DNA of 64,000 nt from Achatina immaculata (GCA_009760885.1 CM019704.1:11120303-11184302); one strand, 5' to 3'. Positions 11,674 through 23,485 are shown, counted from the first letter of the stretch. Notes: generated from the letters alone by a model not told the origin. Program-made: numbers and translations.

Positions 11674-12607
11674 ACAGAGTCGCTGTCTGTGTGGCACGAT
11701 CTTTTACAGAGTCACTGTCTATGTGGGACAGTCTTTCATAGAGTCACTGTCTATGTGGGACAGTCTTTCATAGAGTCACTGTCTATGTGGCACGGTCTTT
11801 CACAGAGTCACTGTCTATGTGGCACGGCCTTTCACAGAGTCACTGTCTATGTGGGACAGTCTTTCACAGAGTCAGTCTATGTGGCATGGTCTTTCACAAA
11901 GTCACTGTCTATGTGGGATGGTCTTTCACAGAGTCACTGTCTATGTGGCATGGTCTTTCACAGAGTCACTGTCTATGTAGCAAGGTTTTTCACAGAGTCA
12001 CTGTCTATGTGGCGTTTTCTTTCACAGAGTCACTGTCTATGTGGCACGATCTTTCACAGAGTCACTATCTATGTTGCACGGCCTTTCACAGAGTCACTGT
12101 CTATGTGGGACAATCTTTCACAGAGTCACTGTCTATGTGGCACAGTCTTTCACAGAGTCACTGTCTATGTGGCACGATCTTTCACAGAGTTACTGTCTAT
12201 GTAGGACAGTCTTTCACAGAGTCACTGTCTATGTGGCATGGTCTTTCACAGATTCACTGTCTATGTAAGACAGTCTTTCACAGAGTCACTGTCTATGTGG
12301 GACAGTCTTTCACAGAGTCACTGTCTATGTGGCACAGTCTTTCATAAAGTCACTATCTATGTGGGACAGTCTTTCACAGAGTCACTGTCTAAGTGGCACA
12401 GTCTTTCATAAAGTCACTATCTATATGGGACGGTCTTTCACGTAGTCACTGTCTATGTGGGACAGTCTTCCACAGAGTCACTGTCTATGTGGGACAGTCT
12501 TTCACAGAGTCACTGTCTATGTGGGACAGTCTTTCACAGAGTCACTGTCTATGTGGGACAGTCTTTCACAGAGTCACTGTCTATGTAGCAAGGTCTTTCA
12601 CAGAGTC
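11674..12607 (+). repeat. 32-bp minisatellite, right part (about 29 copies)
   Basis: Continuation of the satellite interrupted by the LINE. Units here are more diverse (GGGACAGTC and GGCACGATC variants, and one unit with a 4-base deletion near 11870) than in the left part. Forward frames again stay open for 75-240 codons. Confidence 0.97.
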
Positions 12608-12725
12608 ACGGTCTTTCATCTGTTCTCGTGGCTGCTGAAAAAGAACACTTTTCTCGCTGATAACTTGCAACATTGAAAGTGTTTATCTCACTTACATCCT
12701 CCATTCTTCTAAAATTTGCTTTATA

Positions 12726-12916
12726 GTTTGTAAGGCGAAGACCAAGGCGAAGATGGATGAATGAGTGAAAATTTGTAAGGGGAAGACCAAGGCGAAGATG
12801 GATGAATGAGTGAAAGTTTGTAAGGGGAAGACCAAGGCGAAGATGGATGAATGAGTGATAGTTTGTAAGGGGAAGACCAATGCGAAGATGGATGAATGAG
12901 TGAAAGTTTGTAATGG
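12726..12916 (+). repeat. 45-bp minisatellite derived from LINE family B, 4 copies
   Basis: Four units at 45-bp spacing (GAAGACC at 12737, 12782, 12827, 12872). The unit joins GGAAGACCAAGGCGAAGATGG from the family B polyprotein to GATGAATGAGTGA from its ATGA tail, so it arose from an internally deleted LINE 3' end. Confidence 0.9.
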
Positions 12917-13061
12917 TCTGTTTTCCTTCAATCTTGAGCATGGCCCAGCTTCTAAATAGCGTCGTCATCATGGATGGAAGCTTATCACATTCAAAATCCA
13001 GTGTTGGTTTCTTAGTATTACCTCGCGTTTGTCACTATTAGGTTATGTATTTACTGCAAAC

Positions 13062-13130
13062 TTTCACTCATTCATCCATCTTCGCCTTGGTCTTCCCCTT
13101 ACAAATTTTCGCTCATTCATCCATCTGAAA
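13062..13130 (-). repeat. Inverted copy of the 45-bp unit
   Basis: About one and a half units of the 12726-12916 array in opposite orientation (CATCCATCTTCGCCTTGGTC). With the array it forms an inverted repeat separated by about 145 bp. Confidence 0.85.
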
Positions 13131-13134
13131 ATTG

Positions 13135-13470
13135 TTGATATTCATTCATTTGCATGTCCCTTGCGGAACTTTGCCTCCCTAACAGTTCTCCTGTAGGCCT
13201 CTCAGTTGTAAGCAAGATGCCCTGCTGCTGATGCATCCATTTGCAGATCCTCAACGATGTCTTGCAGCCATCTTCACCTTGGTCTTCCTCTCTTTCTTTT
13301 TTTCCATTATGTACCCTTCCAAGACGGTCTTCTCTAGATTATCATGATGTTTAATGTGTCCAAAATATTTAAGTTTTCTCTCATTAATCCTCTTTACTAG
13401 CCAGCCTTCTTCAATATTAAGTTCTTGTAGTATAGATATATATGTTCTTTTTTGTGTCCATGTTGATATT
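13135..13470 (-). mobile_element. RTE-type LINE, family B, 3' fragment
   Basis: Minus-strand family B 3' end from the ATGA-type tail (ATTCATTTGCATG) to the segment for the FKYHGHKK region. It is 5'-truncated and has frame breaks. Confidence 0.85.
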
Positions 13471-14774
13471 ATAATCTAAAAATAACTGTCACATTTTAAA
13501 GTATACAATGCTTCGTGTAGGTTTGTGAAAGAGATTTTTTTTTAATTATAAAATCACCATCTCTCGCGGAACCCCTCCCAGTCTCTCCCATATTGTTCCA
13601 CAGATCCCTGGCTGAGCATTTCTGCTTTAGATTTTCTTTTTGTTTTAATGTAAACGAACTTGAATATGACACATTATTAATCGTTAATATCTCGTGTTTG
13701 GTCACTGTGGTTTTAAAAAAAGTGTTTGAAGTATTGTTATAGAAAGTAAATCGCGTCAACAGTTGAATGGATAGAAAGCCCGAGACCTGGCGAGGACTGT
13801 GATAGTCTCCCTTGTATAATGATTGTCTTCCCAAGATGGCCGCTCAAGGCAGTCTGTAGGCTCCTTTCGTTTATTTAAAAAGTAGGTTCTTTATGCAATT
13901 TACTTCATTAATGTATGTTAATCACAGAGTTACTGACTTTCATATGAGCTTCACATAACTGTCTTGATAATCAAACCATCGTTTTACTCTGCATGATGCC
14001 AGGCAAAAATCTGTCACTGCTGAAGTGTTTTTATTCTTTGCATCGAGTCTTTTCGTGGCATATGCGCATTATGTCAGTTATTGTGAGCGTGTGCTAGTCA
14101 TTACGAGAGCATGCTCGCTAAAGATTAAAACATTTCATAAACCTTAATGGTAGCTACCAGAGCAACGGTACTTATGGATTTTATTAGGCGTAGGCTTAGA
14201 ATTGCCTTATCGTGTGTTAGTGGCATGAAGGTAAAAGGTCGTTTATTTATAGAGAGATGAGTGACCCCAGTTGTGAGCATATACAGTATCTACTTTCAGC
14301 TGTTTGTAGTTGAACAGTTTTTGTTACTTTCAGCTGTTTATAGTTAACAATTTTTGTTTACTTTTGGTTATTTGTAGTTGAACAGTTTTTTGTGTAAAGT
14401 TTATGACATGTTGAAGATGTTTCATTTGTTCTGCTATAAGCTATGAATTATACGTTCAGTAAACATTTGAGATATTTTTTCATGTTGCAAACTATGCATG
14501 ACTTGTGAGAGTTATAGGTCACAAAATGTTCCATTTGCCATTGTGAAGAAATGTTTTTTACAAGGAGAAAGACGCAAGGCATCACTTTTGCTTGAAAGCA
14601 AGAACTTCATCAAATTTTTGTTACTATTATTTCTTTCTCTTCAAGATCTAATATAGTCCTGAAAAATCTGGTTATTTTGTTTTTTTCTTGTTGGTTTTGG
14701 TTCATTTGTGTGTTTGTTTATTTGTTTTTTAATGTAATGTCAAACATATTCTGAAATTAGTTTCTGTTTTTCAG
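13471..14774 (+). other. Upstream region and 5' intron of gene 1
   Basis: No coding exon seen. It probably holds the promoter and first non-coding exon of the gene at 14901, because the bases before 14775 look like a 3' splice site (GTTTCTGTTTTTCAG). See the separate entry for the AAGATGGCCGC motif. Confidence 0.4.
13833..13843 (+). promoter_or_regulatory. Possible YY1-type initiator motif
   Basis: AAGATGGCCGC closely matches the YY1 site found downstream of transcription starts in many animal genes. It lies about 1 kb upstream of the coding exon, a plausible place for the first exon of gene 1. The ATG inside it opens only a 7-codon ORF. Inference only. Confidence 0.25.
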
Positions 14775-14900
14775 GAAGCCTTGGTTTCGACCACAAGGTA
14801 ACTTGAGACCCCATCCCGGCACTGACCAGCATCCAGTGACTGCCAGAATTTGTCACTCCGTCACACTGAGGTTAATTTGATTGATACTAACAAAGTCAAG
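14775..14900 (+). other. 5' UTR part of the gene 1 coding exon
   Basis: A polypyrimidine tract ending in TTTTTCAG at 14774 marks a likely acceptor. The 126 bases that follow contain no ATG before 14901. The reading frame is open upstream to 14850, but only with a TTG codon, so I take this stretch as leader. Confidence 0.6.
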
Positions 14901-16613
14901 ATGGCAGATGACCCAGGCCACAAGGCTATGTTGTATTTCCTGGAAATTCTCATGTACAGCAATGCTCCTATGAGCATTAGCCAACTTGCTGGTCGTTTTG
15001 GAAGTCGCAACTTTACATCTGAAATGAGGCTAAGTGCCGGTGGAAATGAAGCAGGTCTCAGGAAATTTCTTTTGAAATACCCCTCCTTGTTTTCTGTTAA
15101 TGGGAACCTGGTCAGTTTAAATGATGGAACAGCCCTTGGGGGAAATTTGCATGAGAGCAGTCTTGCCTCTTCTACAGGACACTCCTGTCTTCCAGATGTC
15201 TCCATGGAAACAGAAGCAGTCCAGTTCTTCAGGGCAAAGTTAGTAAAGAAAGGCGATAAGTGGATGCCAGTGAGGAGTTTGGCAGGGCACTTGTCGCAAG
15301 CTTCACCAGAAATCAGAGAATGTGTTGGCCCACAGAATGAATTCATCAACTTTTTACTTAAACACCCACTCATTTTTGAGGTCATAGATGACAATGTATG
15401 CCTCAAAGACAACATCCGCTGCAATGCTGCTGACAGCGACTCCTCATCTGAGCCACCACCAAAACCCCCCACTACACCAAAAATGAAGCGTCGTCAGAAA
15501 TCCCAGGATGTTTCAGATGTGAGTAAGCCACCCGGTGGTCGCACAGTAACTGTGGCACCTGCACCACCTGTGACAACAAAAGCAGGACCTATCACAATGA
15601 CTGCGAATGAATACAAGGCTGTAATGTTTATGAAGAGCATTATTCTAAAGAAAGGAGACATGAAGGTCAACAGCCTCTCGGGACATTTCAGTCAAGCTCC
15701 TGAGAGTCTTCGTAACACTATTGGTTGGAGCAAACCTGAACTTCATGAGTTCATATCAGCTCATGATAATATATTCACCATTGATGAAGATGAAGTTGTT
15801 TCTGTGATTAAAAATACCAGGTTGAATGTCATTATCACAGGAAGTAGGCCGCATGCACAGACTAAAACTTTTGTGAGTGGACGAAAAGGTCAGATCTTTC
15901 ATGTGGCAAAGCTGTGGGGCATCATTGATTTAGGCATGCATGAGCATGTCTTTATTGACAGGACAATTTTTGGGAAGAATATCGATGATCTAAATAAGCT
16001 TCTCAAAATTGGTGAGTGGGTTTATTTCGATGCCGTTCCAGCTCCTAAAGGCAGCCGAGCTCGTTGGAAGGCCACAAAAGTGTGGAAAGAAAATGAATCC
16101 ATTGAAGATCTGATTGAAAAAGTTGCCGCCAAACTTGACCTTCCAATAGATGGACTTCCAAGAGAGCCTCAGGTACCACTTGGCAACATGAATGATGAAA
16201 TAATGAAGATCTATCCTGACCTGGATGACAGTACGTTTTCCAACTCAACACCTGTCAACATTGGAGGCATCAGGTATTCATTCCAGGATGGTGCTCCCAG
16301 TGGGGCAGGGGTGGTACCAGTTTGGAATTTCCATCATGTGGAACTTGAGGGCATGAAAGATGTTGACGAGTTGAACTTCAGTGATGATGAAAGTGACATT
16401 ACACCAAAAGTGTCCCTGGTTGCAGAGAGGCAGTTCATGAACAGGTCTGTCCTGCAGGATAGCTCACAGACACCAGTTGCAAATGGCGACAGTTCCCTTG
16501 ACATAAGAAATGGCCTGGATTCTGATAATGTTAAAAAGTATGTCACAACTGGTTGCCAGACAATAGTGACTGGTGATGTACTTGCCACACAGCTCTTTCA
16601 TGAGGATTTGTAG
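14901..16613 (+). CDS. Egalitarian-like triple winged-helix protein
   Basis: Encodes 570 residues in one exon; the start chosen is the first ATG, in good context (GTCAAGATGG). Three related modules occupy about residues 7-75, 100-175 and 230-310. Each has a helix with an aromatic/Leu core (MLYFLEILMY, AVQFFRAKLV, AVMFMKSIIL), then S-L-(A/S)-G-(R/H)-F or L, a short helix (LRKFLLKYPSLF, FINFLLKHPLIF, LHEFISAHDNIF) and a beta hairpin. This resembles the winged-helix domain at the N-terminus of Egalitarian and related metazoan proteins. Residues about 320-400 (GQIFHVAKLWGIIDLG...HVFIDRTIFG...GEWVYFDAVPAPKGSRARWKA, shown in parts) look like an S1/cold-shock-type barrel. The C-terminus is acidic (SDDESD). 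No exonuclease domain is present, unlike true Egalitarian. RNA binding is an inference; the biochemical role is unknown. Confidence 0.8.
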   Translation: MADDPGHKAMLYFLEILMYSNAPMSISQLAGRFGSRNFTSEMRLSAGGNEAGLRKFLLKYPSLFSVNGNLVSLNDGTALGGNLHESSLASSTGHSCLPDVSMETEAVQFFRAKLVKKGDKWMPVRSLAGHLSQASPEIRECVGPQNEFINFLLKHPLIFEVIDDNVCLKDNIRCNAADSDSSSEPPPKPPTTPKMKRRQKSQDVSDVSKPPGGRTVTVAPAPPVTTKAGPITMTANEYKAVMFMKSIILKKGDMKVNSLSGHFSQAPESLRNTIGWSKPELHEFISAHDNIFTIDEDEVVSVIKNTRLNVIITGSRPHAQTKTFVSGRKGQIFHVAKLWGIIDLGMHEHVFIDRTIFGKNIDDLNKLLKIGEWVYFDAVPAPKGSRARWKATKVWKENESIEDLIEKVAAKLDLPIDGLPREPQVPLGNMNDEIMKIYPDLDDSTFSNSTPVNIGGIRYSFQDGAPSGAGVVPVWNFHHVELEGMKDVDELNFSDDESDITPKVSLVAERQFMNRSVLQDSSQTPVANGDSSLDIRNGLDSDNVKKYVTTGCQTIVTGDVLATQLFHEDL

Positions 16614-16618
16614 ACAAA

Positions 16619-16871
16619 GACTTGGTATGTGAAAGTAAATCACATGATTTACCCAAGTTGGTATGTGAAAGTAAATCATTTGATTTACTCAAGTTTGTAG
16701 GTGAAACTAAATCACATGATTTACCCAAGTTGGTATGTGAAAGTAAATCACATGATTTGCCCAAGTATGTAGGTGAAAGTAAATCACATAATTTACCCAA
16801 GTTTGTATGTGAAAGTAAAGCATATGATTTACCTAAGTTGGTATGTGAAAGTAAATCACATGATTTACCCA
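16619..16871 (+). repeat. 36-bp minisatellite in the gene 1 3' UTR, 7 copies
   Basis: Starts five bases after the TAG of gene 1. Unit: TTGGTATGTGAAAG followed by TAAATCACATGATTTACC and CAAG. Each unit contains 7-bp complementary arms TAAATCA and TGATTTA around CA, so the transcript would carry a series of short hairpins. The arms are kept in most copies. Confidence 0.95.
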
Positions 16872-17084
16872 AATTGCTCAGGTTTTTTTTTTCCCTCAGT
16901 TTTCTTCTGGAATGTCACATTCATAAAACGACTGTGATTCTGTTGTATGCATAAAATATCAGTGTTTCTGGCCCAATCTATATTTAATAGTTTAGTTAAG
17001 AAATTAGCATGTTTAGATTACTTAAGATTGTCATCAAACCTTGCCTAGTGTTGAAATAATAATGTAGCAGTTTAGCAACATTTG
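16872..17084 (+). other. Probable rest of the gene 1 3' UTR
   Basis: AT-rich sequence with no canonical AATAAA that I could find. The transcript end is not located. Confidence 0.3.
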
Positions 17085-17378
17085 CTTATATTTTATAATA
17101 AGATGAAACAAAGGAGGATACAGTATACAAGTTCTTTTATTTTATAAGATGAAACAAAGGAGGATACAGTATACAAGTGCTTTTATTTTATAATAAGATG
17201 AAACAAAGGAGGACACAGTATGCAAATTCTTTTATTTTATAATAAGATGAAACAAAAGAGAATACAGTATACAAGTGCTTTTATTTTATAATAAGATGAA
17301 ACAAAGGAGGACACAGTATACAAGTGCTTTTATTTTATAATAAGATGAAACAAAGGAGGATACAGTATACAAGTGCTT
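17085..17378. repeat. 49-bp minisatellite, 6 copies
   Basis: Six copies of a unit containing ATAAGATGAAACAAAGGAGG and ACAGTATACAAGTGC; the GATGAAAC starts lie at 17102, 17148, 17197, 17246 and onward at about 49-bp spacing. Confidence 0.95.
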
Positions 17379-17470
17379 GAAGAAGAATTACAAGAAAATA
17401 GTGGATTAATATTCTAGATAAAGTAAAGCTTAGTAGCAAACTTGAGAAGCTAACACACAGAACAGCTTGC

Positions 17471-17620
17471 CCTTGATATATCCTCACAGTGGACATGTAT
17501 CCAAGATATATCTTCTCTGTGGACATGTATCTGAGATATATCTTCACAATGGACTTGTATCCATAAAGTATCTTCAAAGTTGACTTGCATACTTGATATA
17601 TCTTCACAATTGCATATATC
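17471..17620. repeat. 30-bp minisatellite, 5 copies
   Basis: Units containing GATATATCTTC and GGACATGTATC start at 17475, 17505, 17535, 17565 and 17595, with moderate divergence. Confidence 0.9.
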
Positions 17621-19029
17621 CTAGACACATTTCAGTCTTCTTCTGGAGTTATTTATTTATTTGTTGTTTTGCTCACTTATCAACACATAAGTAGGTATTA
17701 GTTCACTCACTGAGCCATGTCGCTTGTCAGGGGTTTGACTTTGATCGTGTCTGGCTGTAAAAATATGTACCTGACACCACTGGGAGGTGAGGAAGTGCTG
17801 TCAGTTATGAAACTGGCCACATCATCTTCTAATATGCCAGTGGCGGAAGGAAATGCTGAACATCATTAACATGGAACAAAGCCTGTAAGTAAGTTGAGAA
17901 AATTATATTCGTCTTATTGCATGGGCACCTAACATGTATGTGCTTAAATAGCACTTCCAAAGGTGAGAAGAACTGTTATAGGAATACAAGTTCAGAACTG
18001 TGTTCTTTCTGTATAACAGCATGGCACTGTGTACAGAGTATTTCATGCAGGCTATTCAGGAAAGTGAGTCTTGTACAAAACCATTTTGTTACCTCATTTC
18101 ATTCTATTCATTTTCAGACTAGCACGTGCAGAATGGGTGAAAATTGTATCAGACTGATGCTTGCTGTGCAACATTGATTAAATATTCTTATTATTATTAG
18201 GGAGTCACCAGAAGAGTAGGGAAGCCTGGAGAGTCTCTTTCATGTCCTCATAATGCATCATTAGCCTTAATTAAGTCCATTAAGTATGTTCTGGTGACAC
18301 ACCTACTTAATGATGCTGCATTTTTGGCTTCTGCAAAATTTGATTAAATTAATATCATTTTCTTTTCTTTTGTATTTACTTTCTCTTTTCATTGTGATCA
18401 TTTGAAGATGCCAAGAATATGTGTTCATGTTCATTTTATTTGGAAAAAAATGTATGCAAAGTAACATTTTTATCAGAACATTTTTTTCTTTTTAATTTTT
18501 ACAAAAATTTTTAAGAAGTTCGGGCATTTTTAGATGAAATTTATGGAATATATTATTTGTTTTGTTGATATTTTATGTTCATATTTTGTGTCTGGCCAAA
18601 CTGAATGTAAGTGAAAAATGACAAAATAATGATATTCACATGTGATTCTTCAGTGGAGCGGGTAATGCAGAGTCAAAATATTGGAATCTTATTTGCAAGA
18701 GTTAAGCCTTGAGTTTGTTTGCAAGTTTAGTTGGTAATCTGATATTAGTGATACCTTTTAGTGTTTCTGAACATTAGAGTTCCATTTTCTTACAACATTG
18801 CTTTCACTTCTGTACTCAGTGTATTGTTCTTTAAACATTTTTTAACACATAAGAACATTTTGGAGCTAAAATAGTAAACAGTATTAAAGATGACCTTTAA
18901 GGCCGTAAAGCCATGACTTAAAAAAAAAAAATTGCAAAAGTGAATAGTTTTATTTTGAAGTTTGAATCAAATGGTTCTCATTTCTCTAGAGCTCTGCCAC
19001 TTCCCTTCTAACCCCACCCACCCATTTCT
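17621..19029. other. No gene recognised
   Basis: AT-rich intergenic sequence with homopolymer tracts. No ORF with domain-like content, no tRNA-like structure and no repeat array. Confidence 0.45.
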
Positions 19030-19205
19030 GCCTACATCCTTGAAAAAAGCTTTTGTCAAAATATTAGATTGTCATATGTTCTTCGTGTATATGTGCTCAT
19101 CTTACTTTCCACCATTCTTGTTTCTCCCACTTTTCTCACTCCATCCATCATTTTATAAAACTGAACCATACACCTCTGTCCACCTTCATTACTAGAACCA
19201 GTTTT
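19030..19205 (+). mobile_element. Diverged Penelope-like 3' UTR remnant
   Basis: Follows the same order as the 3' UTR of the Penelope-like element at 29410-29575: ATCCTTGAAAAAAGC, then ATTAGATTGTCATATG, then TCACTCCATCCATCATTTT, then ACCTTCATTACTAGAACCAG. It is substantially diverged, so an old relic without coding sequence. Confidence 0.5.
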
Positions 19206-20864
19206 AGCCTTCTTTTCTCTTATCTTTCACAGTATGGGCTATGACTGTACATACAAATTAACATAGAGTAGTTACTGGAATGTATGAAATGTTTGGTCAA
19301 AACATTTTTTTTTTTTGGGGTTCAAAATCTGATTATTTTAGTAGACTTTTGATTTACTGAAATGCAAACTGTTAAAGCTTTTTTAAGGATTTTTGAAGTG
19401 AACTGCTAGAACTGTTATAAGTGGAAAGTTAACAATTGTATTGGCGTTATAAATATTTTTTTTTTTGCATTCAGATTAATTCCAGTATATATGGGACTGA
19501 TGTTCACATTAACATCCTTCATGCATTGACAGCTATGCATATCACAGGCTAATATTCTCAGATTTTGTAGTCAGATTGCCCTAACACAAGCAACTAAGTA
19601 ACTATGGCTGTGTCAGTGAGCACAGTGGAAATGTTTATTGAGTTCTCTGTCTGCACACATTTTTATTAGCTGGTTAAACAAAAACATAAAAGTAGTTTAG
19701 AGCTGATGGAGTGAGTGCTCTGTGGATAGCTGGTTTTATTAAATGAGACTTGGTTCATTCTGTGGAACAAATTTGTATTAGTTTTGATGTATGTTACATA
19801 AAACACTGTCTTCCATGTTCTTGTTTGTTGACAAGATTTGGAGCACATCTCATACACATAGTTATCTAGTTCATGCAACAAAGAATGTGAAATGTTTATG
19901 CCATGTTTAGATCGTTTTCTTGATTAGAAATCTTAACTTTGTAGATGAAACTTTCAGATCTGTTTTAACTAGTCATTGTGCTGAAATGTTTGTACCATGT
20001 TTTTTTTAGATCGATTTGGTAGGTATTTTGGGTCTGTCATTGTTCTCTGTATGCTTCTGTATAGAGTGTGCTTGTTTTGGGGTGGGTGGGTGTTAATTAT
20101 ATATAAATATGTTTCATATTTACCAGCATTTGTGCAATATAACTTAATGTTATTATTCTTAAGGTTAATATTCATTATCATCATGTGCTGTATTTGATGG
20201 TGTGGGCAGTCGTGTTTCTCCACAGACTTTGATATTTGATGCCCTCCAGTTGGTCCATTAATAAATTTATGTAAGGTCATTAGGTCAGATGTTTCATTAC
20301 CTTCTCTCACAATCTGCCTCTATATCTCATCCATTACACATGTTTTCAGTTCATTCCTTTGAATAACATTTTCAGTGAATTATGATGTATCTTTTTTCTT
20401 GTATTTTATAATAAAATTCCTTCTTTTTTTTTTTGTCAATGACTTGACTCACACATTCCACCTTATGCACTTTAAAAGGAAATTTTCAGATTCTCCTGAA
20501 AAACCATATCTGTGTCTTTTCCTGTGATTTTTTTCTTCATCGATAAGATTCACATGTACAGAGCAAGAAAACTGAATGTCTCATCTTTTAATATATACTG
20601 AATCAGATGGCATTTTGTAATTATCTTGGAAAAACTGCATATTCTGTTCTTCTTCTCTGTCACAATTTTTGTCTGAATTTATTGTAAGTTCTGAGCCTTG
20701 TGAAATAAAATACATAATTCATGATTATCCATTTACTTTCATTATACTTTGGAAGCCATTTCTTACAAATTTCAGATGGAATAATGAAGTAGCAGAAAAA
20801 CAAGATAGTAAGTAGAAAGAAGAGGTAAGATGGAGCATGCAACAAGAACTGATGATCTCTGTGA
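19206..20864. other. No gene recognised
   Basis: Several poly-T tracts and short ORFs without motifs; no supported feature. Confidence 0.45.
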
Positions 20865-20865
20865 A

Positions 20866-20992
20866 GATAATCCATGTCTCAGTTTTCTTGCTGTACAGAT
20901 TGAGAAAGATAATCTATTTCTCAGTTTTCTTGCTGTACATGATGAGAAAGATAATCTGTGTCTCAGTTTTCTTGCTCTACAGAATGAATCAT
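20866..20992. repeat. 42-bp minisatellite, 3 copies
   Basis: Three copies at 42-bp spacing (GATAATC at 20866, 20908, 20950) containing CTCAGTTTTCTTGCT. As 42 is a multiple of 3 it gives a 14-residue repeat in the open frames; I see no other sign of coding. Confidence 0.9.
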
Positions 20993-23302
20993 CACTTTTC
21001 TTGTGCTTTATTTCACTGCTGGATGTAAGAAAATTTTCTAGATCTTTTGTTTTCATTTTTGTGATGATAAACATATGGCATTTCTAGTTCCTGATGCTGA
21101 TGATAATATTTATGAGGCTCTACAACTTTTAACATTTTATCACAAGTCCTTCCTTGTAAGCTCTGCAACCAAAATGTCACCTCTCCACATACACCCAGCT
21201 TCCATCTGCTTTTGCTGATATCACATTTCTTCCTTATTTGAGAGTTATTTATCACCATTTGCTAGCATTTGTATATTATTTCTTTGTCAGGTTCAAAGGT
21301 TATCATCCATTTTGTAGACATAATATTCCCCAAAGCTATACGGTGGGACCATGCCCTGCTAGGGAACATTTCAATCACAATGGCCAGATTTCCAGAAATG
21401 CTTTCATGGCTAGTGTAACACATCATTGTATTGGTAAATTGTTTGTTTTTTTTTTAACAGTTTTTAATCATAGCAGAGGAATTACAAATAAACCCTTTGC
21501 TATCAACTGATTACCTTGCATATTTTTAAGAGATTCATTTATTGCTGTCTTGAATTCTGTATGACACTTCATGTGTCTGATGTTTTTTGTTTTTTTTTTC
21601 AGCAAGCATAAAAACTAATCAACTTTGGATTGAAAAGTGATTGTATGAAAACAATTTTTATACAGAAGAGACCATGTCTTATGAGTAGAAGGAACAAAAT
21701 TTGACCTTCATGGGCACTTTATAACATGGAAATTCTAGATAAGATCTATACAGAATGAGGTACAAATGAAGCCAAAAATTCTGGTGAGAAATAATGTGTA
21801 AATGTTAAAAATAGAACAACCCATAAACAGAATTAGAGAATGAGAAATGAGTGAAATTCTGCAATGAGAGTGGTGAGTACCAAGTATGATTAAGATTGTG
21901 ATTGATTTTTGGGGTTTTTCAGTTGGGGGTGCAAACAAAAGCTGTTTCATAAACTGCAATTTAAAAATTAGGACTAGATTTGTTTCATTTACTTCAACTG
22001 TACAGAAATGATTTATTTGCTTTCAGTGGCATTTTTATGATCACTTTTGCTTTCATGTTGTTAATGTTTGAAATTTTTGCCAGTCAGAGATTTTTATAAA
22101 TTTCTGATGACTTTGGGGTTAAAGAAGCTCACATTATGCCAGTGTGGCATGTTTCTTTCTGTATTTCTCAGCCATCAAATTTAACATGACTTCTTTATTA
22201 GCTGTAGTCCACATCAAAGTCATCAGGTTGTTGGACATTATTTTGCTTTTTTGCATTCAGTCAGCTGCATATTTCCATCACATAATTACTATATTTTTTT
22301 TTTAGCTTACAATGGTGTCTCACCTAACTCATTTGCCAGATTGTAAGGTATTCCTTACAATAACCTGCGTTATGAAAGCCCAGAATGGATGAAATATTTA
22401 TGTTTGTCATTTGCAAGATATTCTGAAAATTCCCTTCTTTTCATATTGTCATTAATTATTAAATTTGTAACATTAAGATGTCATCATTCAGCCCATCTAA
22501 TCATGTAATTGGAAGAAGAAAATGACATTGTCACCAGAATCAGGAAATCTTAAAAAACTTCCATGATTCTTTACTTCTGTTGACAAGTCAGACATAGATA
22601 TGTACATTATGAAAGTGGTGCTTCTGTGCTTGGTTTAAAGTTTCAATCCAAGAAGTGAAGAAAGTTACAACTGTGAAGTCAGCATTTTCAAGTTCTTGGT
22701 ACATCTGGCCTTTTCATTTACATTTGCCAGGAAACATGACAGCAGTTATATTATCTATGATATCAGTAGGAGCCGGTACAAACTATGTCAGTCAAAACAG
22801 AACACATATGTCAGTTCATGTAAAAGGGTGTAACGTGTTTTAAAATTGTGCATAAACTTGAACCTCTTTGCTAAATAAAATGAGTTTTTAAATTTTATGG
22901 CTGTGATAGATGGGAACTTCTTGATTCACTCTCTTTGGTGGTCAAAACATTTTAACATCTGAGTTTAAAAAAAAAATTTTATATAAAAAAAAGATTACAT
23001 ATTTCTTGTGAATCACATTTTTAAAAAACAAATTACTGTTCAGTTTGATAAAGTTGTTCTTCACAATGTTAAAATGGTGTTTTTAGCAACTTCAGTACAA
23101 GCTAGCAGATGAATCATTTTACAGGGTCATTGCTTAACAATGGTGAACGCCAATTCATTAATAAATTAATTATCATTATTTGTTTTTTTGTGTTTGATAT
23201 TTAATGCTTCTACAATCAGAGAGAACATAGGTCATCAAGAGAGCACAGTTCTTGGCAGGCATCATTGAGGAAGCCATCTTGAAGTGTGTTTCTATCAAAA
23301 CA
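20993..23302. other. No gene recognised
   Basis: About 2.3 kb of AT-rich sequence. No exon pair with splice sites and recognisable protein, no RNA gene and no transposon end found. Confidence 0.45.
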
Positions 23303-23485
23303 TAAATATAGAATTCAATAGCAAGAAAAAAAAACAACAATGGTAACAGAAATATAGAATTCAGTAGCAAGGAAAAAAAAAATGGTAACAGCAATATAGA
23401 ATTCAGTAGCAAGGAAAAAAAAAATGGTAACAGAAATATAGAATTCAGTAGCAAGGAAAAAAAAAATGGTAACAGAAATATAAAT
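23303..23485. repeat. 42-bp minisatellite with poly-A core, 4 copies
   Basis: GAATTC starts at 23311, 23357, 23399 and 23441; unit has GTAGCAAGGAAAAAAAAAA and ATGGTAACAGAAATATA. Confidence 0.92.

Noticed and set aside
9460..12607. CRISPR-like appearance of short regular repeats
   Set aside because: Units are contiguous without unique spacers, and the sequence is eukaryotic.
9408..12638. Long overlapping ORFs (up to about 240 codons) in three frames
   Set aside because: They are produced by the 32-bp repeat, whose unit lacks stops. No start context, splice sites or non-repeat domain.
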